NCBI RefSeq assembly: GCF_022836875.1 | Contig: NZ_CP090376.1 | Span: forward strand, 434,001-498,000 | Source: Flavobacterium enshiense | Lineage (GTDB): Bacteria; Bacteroidota; Bacteroidia; Flavobacteriales; Flavobacteriaceae | Reading direction: 5' to 3' | Length of the DNA: 64,000 bases | Part shown: in pieces, positions 26,764 to 35,905 of the stretch | Layout of the letters: every line of letters starts with the position of its first letter | How positions within the stretch are numbered: position 1 is the stretch's first letter | Position numbers and translations under genes: made by a program | The notes under the pieces: generated by a model | The model's database searches: none | Told to the model about the DNA's origin: nothing | The model's input: the letters and a program-made list of their open reading frames with translations, nothing else

Positions 26764-28017
26764 ATGAGAATTTTTAAATTTGGAGGAGCCTCCGTAAAAG
26801 ATGCCGCCGGTATTAAAAACGTACACAGTGTTTTACAACAGGTAGGTTATGAAGATGTACTTCTTGTAGTTTCGGCTATGGGAAAAACAACCAATGCATT
26901 GGAGTTGGTAATCAAGAACTATTTCGAGAAGTCCAAGGAATTGAACGCTTCGATTCAGGAAATAAAGAAATACCACAACCAAATTTTGTTGGATTTGTTT
27001 GAAGATGATAAAAACGCTGTCTTCACTGCCGTAAACAAACATTTCCTTGACTTAGAGTACTTCTTAAGCTCGAACAAATCTCCAAATTACAACTTCGTGT
27101 ATGATCAGGTTGTAAGTATGGGAGAAATTATTTCGACTACCATTTTAAGTCATTACTTCAATCATGCGGGCATTAAAAACCATTGGGTTGACGTTCGTAA
27201 TTTCATCAAAACCGACAACACCTATCGTGATGCTATCGTAGACTGGGATACTACTCAGAAAACGATCTCCAAAAACATAAAGAGAAAAGTATTGAACATC
27301 ACTCAGGGATTCTTGGGTTCGGATGAAAACAACTTCACAACTACCTTAGGTCGTGAAGGTTCCGATTATACAGCTGCTATTTTTGCTTACTGTTTAAACG
27401 CCGAAAGCGTAACCATCTGGAAAGACGTTCCGGGAGTTTTAAATGCCGATCCGAGATATTTCGAGAACACGACTTTATTAAATCAGATTTCGTATCGTGA
27501 AGCTATTGAGCTTGCGTTTTACGGAGCTTCGGTTATCCACCCGAAAACGTTACAGCCGCTTCAAAGCAAAGAGATTCCGTTGTATGTAAAATCGTTTTTG
27601 AATCCGCTTTTACCAGGGACCAGCATTGCCAAAGGAAGCCATTTGGAACCGGAAACATCATGTTTCATTGTAAAGAAAAACCAATTGTTGCTTTCCCTTT
27701 CTTCCATCGACTTCTCATTTATCATGGAGGAAAACATCAGTGAAATTTTCGCTTTGTTCCACAAATACAAAATCAAGGTAAGTTTGATTCAGAATACTGC
27801 CATCAGTTTCTCTGTTTGTATTGAAGACAAGTTTGGTAATTTTGGAGAACTGAAAAACATCTTGGCGAAGAAATTCAAAATTTTCTACAACGAAAATGTA
27901 TCGCTATACACCATTCGTCATTTTACCGACAAAGCCATCAGCATGGTAGAGAAAGACAAAACGGTTCTGGTAAAACAAATGAGCCGCGAAACGATGCAGA
28001 TCGTAACACAAGAATAA
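26764..28017 (+). CDS. Aspartate kinase (monofunctional)
   Basis: A 417-residue kinase that phosphorylates aspartate, the first step to lysine, threonine, methionine and diaminopimelate. The N-terminal motif is FKFGGASVKDAAG. The substrate and nucleotide region has TTTLGREGSDYTAAIFAYCL followed by WKDVPGVLNADPR. The C-terminal 120 residues contain a divergent ACT-type regulatory region. There is no homoserine dehydrogenase fusion. The ATG at 26764 is chosen because it directly precedes the kinase motif; the upstream TTG at 26746 lies within the hairpin. ChrA follows after 4 bases. Confidence 0.93.
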   Translation: MRIFKFGGASVKDAAGIKNVHSVLQQVGYEDVLLVVSAMGKTTNALELVIKNYFEKSKELNASIQEIKKYHNQILLDLFEDDKNAVFTAVNKHFLDLEYFLSSNKSPNYNFVYDQVVSMGEIISTTILSHYFNHAGIKNHWVDVRNFIKTDNTYRDAIVDWDTTQKTISKNIKRKVLNITQGFLGSDENNFTTTLGREGSDYTAAIFAYCLNAESVTIWKDVPGVLNADPRYFENTTLLNQISYREAIELAFYGASVIHPKTLQPLQSKEIPLYVKSFLNPLLPGTSIAKGSHLEPETSCFIVKKNQLLLSLSSIDFSFIMEENISEIFALFHKYKIKVSLIQNTAISFSVCIEDKFGNFGELKNILAKKFKIFYNENVSLYTIRHFTDKAISMVEKDKTVLVKQMSRETMQIVTQE

Positions 28018-28021
28018 TTTT

Positions 28022-29122
28022 ATGCAGCAGGGTTCGCTGAAAGAAATCGGAAAACTGTTTTTAAAACTGGGGCTGATTGCTTTTGGCGGACCCGCCGCTC
28101 ATATTGCCATGATGCGGGATGAAGTCGTTCGCAAACGCCAATGGATGAACGACGACCACTTTATGGATTTAGTGGGAGCCACCAACCTGATTCCCGGTCC
28201 GAACAGTACGGAATTGGCAATACACTTGGGCAAAGAAAAAGGAGGCTGGAAAGGCCTTGTACTCGCAGGCCTATGCTTTATCCTTCCCGCTGTATTCATC
28301 ACACTGGGTTTGGCATGGCTGTATAAAAACTACGGAACGTTACCTGAAATTCAACCGTTCATTTACGGCATAAAACCCGCCATTATTGCCATCATCCTTT
28401 CCGCAATTTATCCTCTGGCAAAAACTTCCTTAAAATCCAATTTCCTGGTTGTAATAGGTCTCCTTGCATTGACCGCTTCTTTTTTAGGAATTAACGAAAT
28501 CGTCGTGCTTTTCGGATCCGGATTGCTGGCTTTGACCGTACATTATTTAAAAAATTCCCGAAAACACGCCAACAGTTTTATACCTATTGGCCTGATTACA
28601 GCTTCCAACAGCCAACTCTTTTTCATCTTTCTGAAAATTGGTTCGATTTTATACGGTAGCGGCTATGTCCTGTTCGCCTTTCTGGATTCGGAACTGGTAC
28701 AAACCGGCATGCTTTCAAGACAAACACTCATTGACGCCATAGCTGTCGGGCAATTTAGTCCCGGCCCAGTTTTTTCTTCCGTAACGTTCATTGGTTATCA
28801 GATTAATGGTTATGCGGGCGCTTTGGTGGCAACTATCGGAATATTTCTTCCATCTTTTGTCTTTGTGGCTGCATTGAATCCTTTGGTGAAGAGAATGCGG
28901 AATTCCGTTCTTTTCTCTTCCTTCCTGGATGCCGTAAATGTGGCTTCGGTGGCATTGATCATCGTTGTCTGTTTCATTATGGGAAAAGAATCTGTAACCG
29001 AATGGAAAACCATACTCATTGCATCCATAAGCCTGATAATAACCTTTGGTTTTCGAAAAACAAACAGCGCATGGGTGGTTTTAGGAGGCTCGCTTTTGGG
29101 TTATCTGCTTTCATTGGTATAA
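28022..29122 (+). CDS. chrA: Chromate transporter (ChrA family)
   Basis: A 366-residue membrane protein with two homologous CHR halves, the long-chain ChrA form. The first half starts with LFLKLGLIAFGGPAAHIAMMRDEVV and has LVGATNLIPGPNSTELAIHLG. The second half starts at FLKIGSILYGSGYVLFAFLDSE and has AIAVGQFSPGPVFSSVTFIGY. About ten transmembrane segments are expected. Proven members expel chromate in exchange for sulfate or by proton motive force, while many genomic copies lack a tested role. It begins 4 bases after the aspartate kinase gene, probably by chance of operon layout and not by shared pathway. Confidence 0.92.
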   Translation: MQQGSLKEIGKLFLKLGLIAFGGPAAHIAMMRDEVVRKRQWMNDDHFMDLVGATNLIPGPNSTELAIHLGKEKGGWKGLVLAGLCFILPAVFITLGLAWLYKNYGTLPEIQPFIYGIKPAIIAIILSAIYPLAKTSLKSNFLVVIGLLALTASFLGINEIVVLFGSGLLALTVHYLKNSRKHANSFIPIGLITASNSQLFFIFLKIGSILYGSGYVLFAFLDSELVQTGMLSRQTLIDAIAVGQFSPGPVFSSVTFIGYQINGYAGALVATIGIFLPSFVFVAALNPLVKRMRNSVLFSSFLDAVNVASVALIIVVCFIMGKESVTEWKTILIASISLIITFGFRKTNSAWVVLGGSLLGYLLSLV

Positions 29123-29151
29123 AACGGGGAGAATTTCTCGATTAATTACAC

Positions 29152-29159
29152 TACTTTTG
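29152..29159 (+). promoter_or_regulatory. Promoter -7 element of large outer-membrane protein gene
   Basis: TACTTTTG matches TAnnTTTG, 22 bases before the ATG at 29182. Confidence 0.5.
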
Positions 29160-29181
29160 GCAAATTCGAGTTATAGTAGTT

Positions 29182-32100
29182 ATGTTGAAACAGGCGTATT
29201 TACTTCTTTTTTTTCTTTGTTTTTCTGTCGTATGGGCTCAGGAAATCAAAACGCCTTATCAAACCAAAAAAATTGCGGTATCCGAAAAGCCGGTTTCGAT
29301 TGACAGCACTAGTATCAACAAGGAATTTTTTAAACTTTTAGACCGATCCGGCAACGAAATCGACACCCTTTATTACAAAGTCGATTATCAGAAAGGAACC
29401 TTGGTTTTCCGAAACGATTTTCAAACCCAGGACACGCTTACGGTACGCTATTTAAAATTTCCCGAATATCTGACCAAAAAATATAGCATTTACGACCAAA
29501 GCCGGGTTGTCAGCAACGAAGCAGGCCAGAATCTGTACCGGGTTTCCCGGGAGCCGATTACAACCTTCAAACCTTTTGACGGATTGAACACCTCGGGAAG
29601 TATTTCGCGCGGGGTTACCGTGGGAAACAATCAGAACGTGGTGGTAAATTCCAATCTCGACTTACAGATTACCGGAAAAATTTCGGAAAAAGTAAGTCTG
29701 CGTGCTTCCTTGCAAGACAGTAATATTCCGCTACAGGAAGGTGGTTATTCGCAAAAACTGGATGAATTCGACCAGATTTTCGTGGAATTGTTTTCCGACA
29801 GTTGGGCCATTCGCGCCGGTGACCTGTTTCTGGAAAACCGGCAATCCCGCTTTTTGAATTTCAACAAGAAAGTACAAGGCCTCTCCACACATTTTACCTT
29901 TGGGCAACCGGAAAACAAAACCGATTTATTTGTATCTGGAGCCATTGTTCGCGGGCAATATGCCAAAAGTACCTTTACGGGACAGGAGGGTAATCAGGGA
30001 CCATACAAACTAACCGGACCTAACGGCGAATTGTATGTTTTGGTAATCTCTGGTTCTGAACGGGTTTATGTGAACGGAATACTGCTGGAACGCGGCGAAA
30101 ACAACGATTATATCATCGATTACAACGCCGGTGAAATCCGATTTACTTCTTTGTTCCCGATAACTTCGGAAATGCGTATCAACGTAGAATATCAATATTC
30201 CGAAAGGAGCTACACCCGATTCGTAACTTATGGAGGCGTAACCCACGAACGCGAGAAATGGAGCATAGGCACTTTTCTATATTCTGAAAACGATGTAAAA
30301 AACCAGCCTTTACAGCAAAGCTTGTCTCCGGAACAGGCCCAGATACTAGTTGATGCGGGTGACAATCCCGACTTGATGATATCTCCTTCTGCCTACGAAG
30401 ACAGCTATTCGGAAAATAAAATTCTGTATAAAAAAGTACTGCTAGGCAGCATAGAAGTTTTTGAATATTCCAACAATCCAGGCGATGTGCTGTATAATGT
30501 AAAATTTACGCTGTTAGGCAACAATCTCGGGAATTATGTTTTGTCAAGCAATCAGGCTATCGGTCGAATTTACGAATATGTGGCACCGATTGCAGGTATT
30601 CCACAAGGAAATTATGAACCCATTACACGATTGGTTCCGCCCACGAAAATTCAGATTGCGACCGTTTTGGGAAAATACAATCCGAGTGAAAAAACCCATG
30701 TTGATTTTGAATTCGGTCTAAGCAATAACGATAAAAACATGTTTTCTTCCATTGACGACAATGACAATCAGGGTGTCGCGGGAAAAATCAATGCAAAACA
30801 ACGTCTTTTCTCTCGTAAATGGAATGTGGATGCATTTGCCGATTACCAATTCGTACAGAAAGAATTCAGAACCATTGAGCGTTTGTTTACCATTGAGTTT
30901 AATCGTGACTGGAATTTAACCAATCCGCAAGGCGATCAGAGTTTGCTGATTTCCGGAGTTAACTTTGAACTACCCGGTAAAGGATTCGCCCGTTATCAAC
31001 TGGAAAAATTAGACTTTACGGAAAACTTTACGGGAACCCGCCATGTAGTCGATGGTTTATTCAAACTGAACCAATGGACCTTCTCCAACAACAGCAGTGC
31101 CTTACAGAGTGATTCAAGGGAAACTGATTCCCGTTTTATCCGAAGTCAGACCCTGGCAAAATACCATTTCAAAAGGAATTGGGTGGGCGGCAGTTTCCGT
31201 ATGGAAAACAATAAAGAAAAAAACAAGGCTACCGATGCATTCTCGCCTTTAAGTCAGCGCTACAAAGAATTCGGCACTTTCATTGGACGCGGCGACAGCA
31301 CCAAAGTATTTACCGAAATCGGGTATTTGCATCGAAGTAATGACAGTTTGCAGAACGGTTTTATTCAAAAAGTAAACACCTCGGATTCTTATTATCTCAA
31401 ATCGAAACTGATACAAACCGAAAAGAGTGATTTGGGTGTTTTTGTTAACTACCGTAATCTTAAGTTTGAGGACCCTGCACGCGCGGATGAGCCTTCATTG
31501 AATTCCCGCATATTGTATACCGATCGTTTTTTCAATCAGTTGATTCAGACCGCTACGACTTACGAAACAGGCTCAGGAACCCTTGCACAACAGGAATATA
31601 CTTATCTGGAGGTCGAACCCGGCCAGGGAGTTTACACCTGGAACGATTATAACGGCAACGGCGTTCAGGAATTGCAGGAGTTCGAAGTAGCGCCGTATCC
31701 GGATTTGGCAATCTATGTGCGCGTTTTTCTTCCGAATCAGATTTATGTAAAAACCCACCAGAATAAATTTTCGCAATCCCTCACTCTGAATCCGATCCAG
31801 TGGCAAAATGCAACGGATTACAAAAAAATACTGTCCTATTTTTACAATCAGACTTCTTTTTTGATGGATCGTAAAATTGAACGTAAAGGCGACAATTTTG
31901 ACCTAAATCCGTTTTCTTCCAGTGACAAAGACTTGTTAGGGATGAATTCAACCTTCCGCAACAGTTTATTTTACAACAGAGGAAAACAACTTCATTCGGT
32001 AACGTATACTTACCTTAACATCCATGCTAAAGCACTTCTTTCTGCCGGATCGCAAGAAAACCGATCGTATTCCCATCAACTGCAATATGCACATCTGGTG

Positions 32101-32586
32101 CAAAAAATATGGTTATTCAATTTTGACGGACAAACCCTTTCAAGCAGGGTCGATTCCGAAAATTATGCCAGTAAAAACTATGTCCTAAAAGGCTATCTGT
32201 TGGCTCCGAAAGTTTCCTATCTTTTTTCGCAAAATGCCAGCTGGGATGTTTTCTATGAATTTCAGAATAAAGAAAACCAGATTAATGCCATGGAAAAACT
32301 AAACCGGCACAGGATGGGAACTTCATTCAACTATTCCTCTGAAAAGAAATTTACAGCTAACGGAGAATTTTCATTTTATAAAAATGCCTTTGATGGTAAT
32401 CAGTTCTCACCTGTAGCTTACCAGATGCTGGAAGGGCTGCAGCCCGGAAAAAACCTGACGTGGAATTTACTTCTTCAGAAAAATTTAACCCAATATCTGG
32501 ATGTGAATGTCAATTATCAGGGACGAAAAAGTGAAACCAGTCAGACCATCCATACGGGAAGCATTCAATTAAGAGCTTATTTTTAA
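29182..32586 (+). CDS. Very large putative outer-membrane beta-barrel protein
   Basis: A 1134-residue exported protein with signal peptide MLKQAYLLLFFLCFSVVWAQ. After an N-terminal region of about 110 residues, it carries TSGSISRGVTVGNNQNVVVNS and long stretches of alternating hydrophobic/polar strands, with many aromatic girdle residues. The last strand ends IHTGSIQLRAYF, with a terminal Phe as in BamA-inserted barrels. There is no TonB-receptor plug, no SusD partner and no T9SS sorting domain. I recognise it as a conserved but unassigned Flavobacteriaceae envelope protein. Some N-terminal phrases recall the large gliding/T9SS barrel SprA, but it is less than half that size. Confidence 0.8.
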   Translation: MLKQAYLLLFFLCFSVVWAQEIKTPYQTKKIAVSEKPVSIDSTSINKEFFKLLDRSGNEIDTLYYKVDYQKGTLVFRNDFQTQDTLTVRYLKFPEYLTKKYSIYDQSRVVSNEAGQNLYRVSREPITTFKPFDGLNTSGSISRGVTVGNNQNVVVNSNLDLQITGKISEKVSLRASLQDSNIPLQEGGYSQKLDEFDQIFVELFSDSWAIRAGDLFLENRQSRFLNFNKKVQGLSTHFTFGQPENKTDLFVSGAIVRGQYAKSTFTGQEGNQGPYKLTGPNGELYVLVISGSERVYVNGILLERGENNDYIIDYNAGEIRFTSLFPITSEMRINVEYQYSERSYTRFVTYGGVTHEREKWSIGTFLYSENDVKNQPLQQSLSPEQAQILVDAGDNPDLMISPSAYEDSYSENKILYKKVLLGSIEVFEYSNNPGDVLYNVKFTLLGNNLGNYVLSSNQAIGRIYEYVAPIAGIPQGNYEPITRLVPPTKIQIATVLGKYNPSEKTHVDFEFGLSNNDKNMFSSIDDNDNQGVAGKINAKQRLFSRKWNVDAFADYQFVQKEFRTIERLFTIEFNRDWNLTNPQGDQSLLISGVNFELPGKGFARYQLEKLDFTENFTGTRHVVDGLFKLNQWTFSNNSSALQSDSRETDSRFIRSQTLAKYHFKRNWVGGSFRMENNKEKNKATDAFSPLSQRYKEFGTFIGRGDSTKVFTEIGYLHRSNDSLQNGFIQKVNTSDSYYLKSKLIQTEKSDLGVFVNYRNLKFEDPARADEPSLNSRILYTDRFFNQLIQTATTYETGSGTLAQQEYTYLEVEPGQGVYTWNDYNGNGVQELQEFEVAPYPDLAIYVRVFLPNQIYVKTHQNKFSQSLTLNPIQWQNATDYKKILSYFYNQTSFLMDRKIERKGDNFDLNPFSSSDKDLLGMNSTFRNSLFYNRGKQLHSVTYTYLNIHAKALLSAGSQENRSYSHQLQYAHLVQKIWLFNFDGQTLSSRVDSENYASKNYVLKGYLLAPKVSYLFSQNASWDVFYEFQNKENQINAMEKLNRHRMGTSFNYSSEKKFTANGEFSFYKNAFDGNQFSPVAYQMLEGLQPGKNLTWNLLLQKNLTQYLDVNVNYQGRKSETSQTIHTGSIQLRAYF

Positions 32587-32619
32587 CAGGTTACATTTCA
32601 AAAACAACGTAATAAACAC

Positions 32620-32627
32620 TATCTTTG
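32620..32627 (+). promoter_or_regulatory. Promoter -7 element of duplicated-motif lipoprotein gene
   Basis: TATCTTTG matches TAnnTTTG, 20 bases before the ATG at 32648. Confidence 0.5.
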
Positions 32628-32647
32628 AGTTTATCAAATTTTGAAAG

Positions 32648-33202
32648 ATGACTATAAAACCCATATCAGGCTTGCTTATAGTAGCCACTATATCCTTAGT
32701 TTCCTGTAAAAAAGAGGAAACAGCCGAAAAAAATACAGCAGATCAAAAACCGGTACCTTCAGTGTATGAGATCGTAAACGGAACTAATGTGTCGCAACAG
32801 CCTGTACAACCGCAGCAAAATATGACCGTTACGCCGACTCAAACGACTACAACGGTTACACCTCCGGCTCAGCCTGTTGTTGCTAAAGGAATGAATCCGG
32901 CTCACGGGCAACCCGGACACCGTTGTGACATCCCGGTGGGGGCTCCTTTGAATTCACCTCCAGGGAAACCGACACCACCTCAAGGAGTAACACAAGCTCA
33001 AAAAACAAACAGTCAGAACTTCACAGTTACCCCGACAAGCCTTACTCCAACAGGAAATACGACTACATCGTCCCAAAATTCAGCGGTTCCGGAACTGTTG
33101 AGTACTCCTACAACTGAAACAGCACCGGGAATGAACCCTCCGCATGGTCAGGCCGGTCACCGTTGTGATATTGCCGTTGGAGCTCCTTTACCGAAATCAT
33201 AA
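32648..33202 (+). CDS. Lipoprotein with two Cys/His-containing repeat motifs
   Basis: A 184-residue protein with a lipoprotein signal ending in LVSC (lipid-anchored Cys near residue 19). The mature part is Pro/Gln/Thr-rich and probably disordered. It contains two copies, near residues 81 and 160, of a motif composed of GMNPxHGQ, then GHRCDI, then VGAPL. Each copy has two His and one Cys, so it could bind metal or haem, or form disulfides. I recall the same motif in other Flavobacteriia lipoproteins without assigned function. It has its own promoter and a strong terminator. Confidence 0.8.
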   Translation: MTIKPISGLLIVATISLVSCKKEETAEKNTADQKPVPSVYEIVNGTNVSQQPVQPQQNMTVTPTQTTTTVTPPAQPVVAKGMNPAHGQPGHRCDIPVGAPLNSPPGKPTPPQGVTQAQKTNSQNFTVTPTSLTPTGNTTTSSQNSAVPELLSTPTTETAPGMNPPHGQAGHRCDIAVGAPLPKS

Positions 33203-33223
33203 AAAACACTTTATCCAATAATA

Positions 33224-33268
33224 AAAAACACGAAAAGCTACGTGAGTATCGCAGCTTTTCGTGTTTTT
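33224..33268. terminator. Strong bidirectional terminator
   Basis: AAAAACACGAAAAGCT (33224-33239) and AGCTTTTCGTGTTTTT (33253-33268) form a perfect 16-bp stem. It lies between the convergent lipoprotein and cytochrome c genes. Confidence 0.93.
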
Positions 33269-33311
33269 ATTTTCCGACAATTGCTTTATCAAAAAACGTC
33301 TGATAGAGTAA

Positions 33312-34298
33312 TTATCCCCCTTTTGTAAATTTTTCGACTTTGTTATCAATAGGTTTTAATGTTTTCAAATAATCATAAATAGCCGCTAAATCTTCGTTTT
33401 TCATGCCTGCATACATAGTCCAGGGCATTATGGAATTGTATTCTCCAAGTTTAATACCCGTCTGAATTTTTGAGAGGTCTTCATGTGACTTAAACAAAGT
33501 GATAAAGGTTTCCTTAGACCATTGCCCGATTCCTGACCCGTGGGGCGTGATATTAGCGGAACGCACTATAGAACCATCCGGGAACGGAAATTCCCTTCCG
33601 CCGCCGAATTCCATACCGGGAACAAATTTCCCTTTTTCAAATTGGGTATGACAATCGACACAGGAAGCAGCCGTAGCCAAATAATTCCCATATGTCACAG
33701 TATTGTTCGGATCCGGTCTTTTGGAAGGATTTGCTTTTTTCGGTATGGTATTAATGATGAAATTCATAGGGAAGTCTGATGAAGATTCCGGGATTTTATT
33801 TTCGATTGGCGCCAATGTACGGACATATGCAATGATTGCCTTAACATCTTCGGGATCCATCTTACCGTAATTATGAAATGGCATCACAGGGAACATCGCT
33901 TCCCCTTTTTTGTTCACACCGGTAGTAATAGCACGGTAAAGCTCTCCATCTGTATAATCGCTGATTCCTGAAGGCGTAATGTTTTTGGAAAAATACGAGC
34001 CGGGAAAACCAAATTTCTGATCGAACAACTCACCCCCCATTCCAGTACTGCCAGGTACTATAGGCCCTGAAAATTTAGACCAATCCCTTTTGGAATGACA
34101 GTCGATACATATAGTAACGTGGTTGGCCAGATATCTTCCTCTTTCAATTTTTTCGGGGGTAGCTACCACTTTCATGGCTGGGGGCTCACCCACATCGGGA
34201 AGCGCCATTTTTACATACAGCATTGCCGAGAAAACCACAACAATTAAAAGCAATCCCAAAATCAACAGTGTTTTTTTGATTCCATTCATAATATTCAT
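33312..34298 (-). CDS. Dihaem cytochrome c, membrane-anchored
   Basis: A 328-residue protein with an N-terminal uncleaved or signal helix (TLLILGLLLIVVVFSAMLYV) and two cytochrome c domains of about 120 residues. Haem motifs CIDCH (near residue 60) and CVDCH (near residue 215) are present. Likely axial methionines lie in GEAMFPVMPFHNYGKM and NSIMPWTMYAGM. The layout, with each haem followed by a 'NITP' loop (KNITPSGISDYTDGEL and ANITPHGSGIGQWSKE), resembles cytochrome subunits of alcohol/gluconate-type dehydrogenases. No dehydrogenase is adjacent, so its redox partner is unknown. Confidence 0.88.
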   Translation of the reverse strand: MNIMNGIKKTLLILGLLLIVVVFSAMLYVKMALPDVGEPPAMKVVATPEKIERGRYLANHVTICIDCHSKRDWSKFSGPIVPGSTGMGGELFDQKFGFPGSYFSKNITPSGISDYTDGELYRAITTGVNKKGEAMFPVMPFHNYGKMDPEDVKAIIAYVRTLAPIENKIPESSSDFPMNFIINTIPKKANPSKRPDPNNTVTYGNYLATAASCVDCHTQFEKGKFVPGMEFGGGREFPFPDGSIVRSANITPHGSGIGQWSKETFITLFKSHEDLSKIQTGIKLGEYNSIMPWTMYAGMKNEDLAAIYDYLKTLKPIDNKVEKFTKGG

Positions 34299-34490
34299 TT
34301 TTAATATTGAACTCGACTTAAAGAATCAGGGCACGGTAAACACATTCTAAACCTTTGAAAAGCAGGCTGATAAATTTATTAAAAAAACATGAAATTTCCG
34401 ATAGCGTTTATCCGAATATTCAGTACGCTTGACGAATAAAGGAAGTTGTTCAGAGAAGTTTACAGATAAACAATTGATGCAAAAACAAAA

Positions 34491-34521
34491 GACCCTTGCA
34501 AACAATGCGTTTGCAAGGGTC
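34491..34521 (-). terminator. Terminator of tRNA-Ala (and pigment cluster)
   Basis: GACCCTTGCAAAC (34491-34503) and GTTTGCAAGGGTC (34509-34521) form a perfect 13-bp stem with a 5-base loop. On the minus strand it is followed by TTTTGTTTTT. Confidence 0.92.
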
Positions 34522-34535
34522 TTAAATTTTAACTG

Positions 34536-34609
34536 TGGAGAAGATGGGGCTCGAACCCACGACCTCTTGACTGCCAGTCAAGCACTCTAGCCAACTGAGC
34601 TACATCCCC
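34536..34609 (-). tRNA. tRNA-Ala (anticodon GGC)
   Basis: The minus strand folds as a full cloverleaf of 74 bases. The anticodon arm is CTTGA-CTGGCAG-TCAAG, giving anticodon GGC. The T-arm is GTGGG-TTCGAGC-CCCAT and the D-arm carries AGCTCAGTTGG. The acceptor stem starts GGGGATG and has the G3:U70 wobble pair that marks alanine tRNAs, which confirms the assignment. There is one U6-U67 mismatch. CCA is not encoded. It lies only 6 bases after the last gene of the pigment cluster and may be processed from that long transcript. The rest of the spacer 34299-34615 holds the terminator and AT-rich sequence. Confidence 0.95.
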
Positions 34610-34615
34610 AATATT

Positions 34616-35905
34616 TTAAACCCGTTTGTCTATAAAAGTTATAGGTTTGCGGCTTTCTGGTGCAAATATAATATTATTTAGGATATCTTTTGCAACAAAT
34701 TCAACTTTTGGCGAAACCCTAAGTTTGGCTCTAAAATGATCTTTAATATGATTCAGCAACTCTTCTGAAGGATTATTAGAAGCTATACGGATCAAAATCT
34801 CATCGGTACCCAACTCGTTGGAGGAAATCTCAATCAAATGGCTTTGAACTCCTTCAAAATAAGTCAGCAGATCATGCATGGCCGGCGGATAAAGTGTCGT
34901 TCCTTTGTATTTTATCATGTGTTGCTTGCGGCCAATTACCGGACCAACACGTGGCGTATTTTTTCCGCATGCACACGGTGAGGTATGCAACTTAACGATA
35001 TCTCCCGTTTTAAAACGCAATAATGGCATTGCTTCTACTCCTAAAGTAGTAATAGTCAACTCTCCGCTCTCCCCTTCTGCTACTGGGTTGTCGTTGTCGT
35101 CCAGAACTTCGGTGATGATTAGTTCCGGATGCTGATGACCTCCCTGAAAATATTCGCATTCCGTAAAAGCGGTACTCATCTCCGTTGAAGCATAAGTCGA
35201 AAACAACTGCAGATTCCATTTTGAGGTAATTTTTTCTGCTAATACCGTAGGTGAAAAATCCTGATTACGCAATGATTCCCCAATGCAAATCACACCTTTT
35301 ACACTTGAAGCGTTATAGTCAATCCCTTTATTTTCTGCATATTCAATCATTTTCAATAAAAAAGATGGAACGGCAATCAGATACTTGGGTTTGTATTTCA
35401 GAATCGAATCCCATTGCAATTCGGGAATACCTGCTCCAACCCTGATAATGCCCGCTCCCAGTTTTCGCAATCCCAGAAAATAAGCAAGACCTGCCATAAA
35501 CCTTCTGTCCAATGTCGTCATCAGCTGTACTACATCCCCTTTTTGGATTCCGGCACAAGCAAACGAAATCGCTTCATTATAAGCCAAACGGTCCAGATCC
35601 TTATCGGTCAAACCAAAGGTAACCGGACTGCCCAATGTCCCCGAAGTAGTCGCATAATCAATAATTTCATGCATGGGCACACAAAAAAAGGCGTCATTAT
35701 CAACCTGAAGGTCTGTTTTGGAAGTGGTGGGCAGCTGCTGTAAATCCTTAATGGTTTTTACAGACTGAATATCGATTTTTTCACGAGCGAACAGCGCCTT
35801 GTAATAAGGTGATTTTTCACTTAAATATGCTAGTGTTTCCTGCAACTTTTGCTCCTGAAGTGCATTGATTTCCTGTAACGTTGCTTTTTCTATTGCCGGT
35901 ATCAT
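34616..35905 (-). CDS. Phenylacetate-CoA ligase-like adenylating enzyme (pigment starter activation)
   Basis: A 429-residue ANL-superfamily enzyme of the phenylacetate-CoA ligase branch. The AMP-binding P-loop is YATTSGTLGSPVTFGLTDKD near residue 88. Later come YASTEMSTAFTECEYF and FKTGDIVKLHTSPCACG near residue 300. The C-terminal subdomain GRKQHMIKYKGTTLYPP follows. In aryl-polyene and flexirubin clusters such a ligase activates the 4-hydroxycinnamic acid starter and loads it on an ACP, and this is the likely role here. Its ATG overlaps the stop of the upstream gene (TGATG). It is the last protein gene of the minus-strand cluster, next to the tRNA-Ala. Confidence 0.85.
   Translation of the reverse strand: MIPAIEKATLQEINALQEQKLQETLAYLSEKSPYYKALFAREKIDIQSVKTIKDLQQLPTTSKTDLQVDNDAFFCVPMHEIIDYATTSGTLGSPVTFGLTDKDLDRLAYNEAISFACAGIQKGDVVQLMTTLDRRFMAGLAYFLGLRKLGAGIIRVGAGIPELQWDSILKYKPKYLIAVPSFLLKMIEYAENKGIDYNASSVKGVICIGESLRNQDFSPTVLAEKITSKWNLQLFSTYASTEMSTAFTECEYFQGGHQHPELIITEVLDDNDNPVAEGESGELTITTLGVEAMPLLRFKTGDIVKLHTSPCACGKNTPRVGPVIGRKQHMIKYKGTTLYPPAMHDLLTYFEGVQSHLIEISSNELGTDEILIRIASNNPSEELLNHIKDHFRAKLRVSPKVEFVAKDILNNIIFAPESRKPITFIDKRV

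Noticed and set aside
34536-34609. tRNA first read as tRNA-Gly(GCC) from the plus-strand letters
   Set aside because: The gene is on the minus strand. The reverse complement gives anticodon GGC, and the G3:U70 pair confirms alanine.
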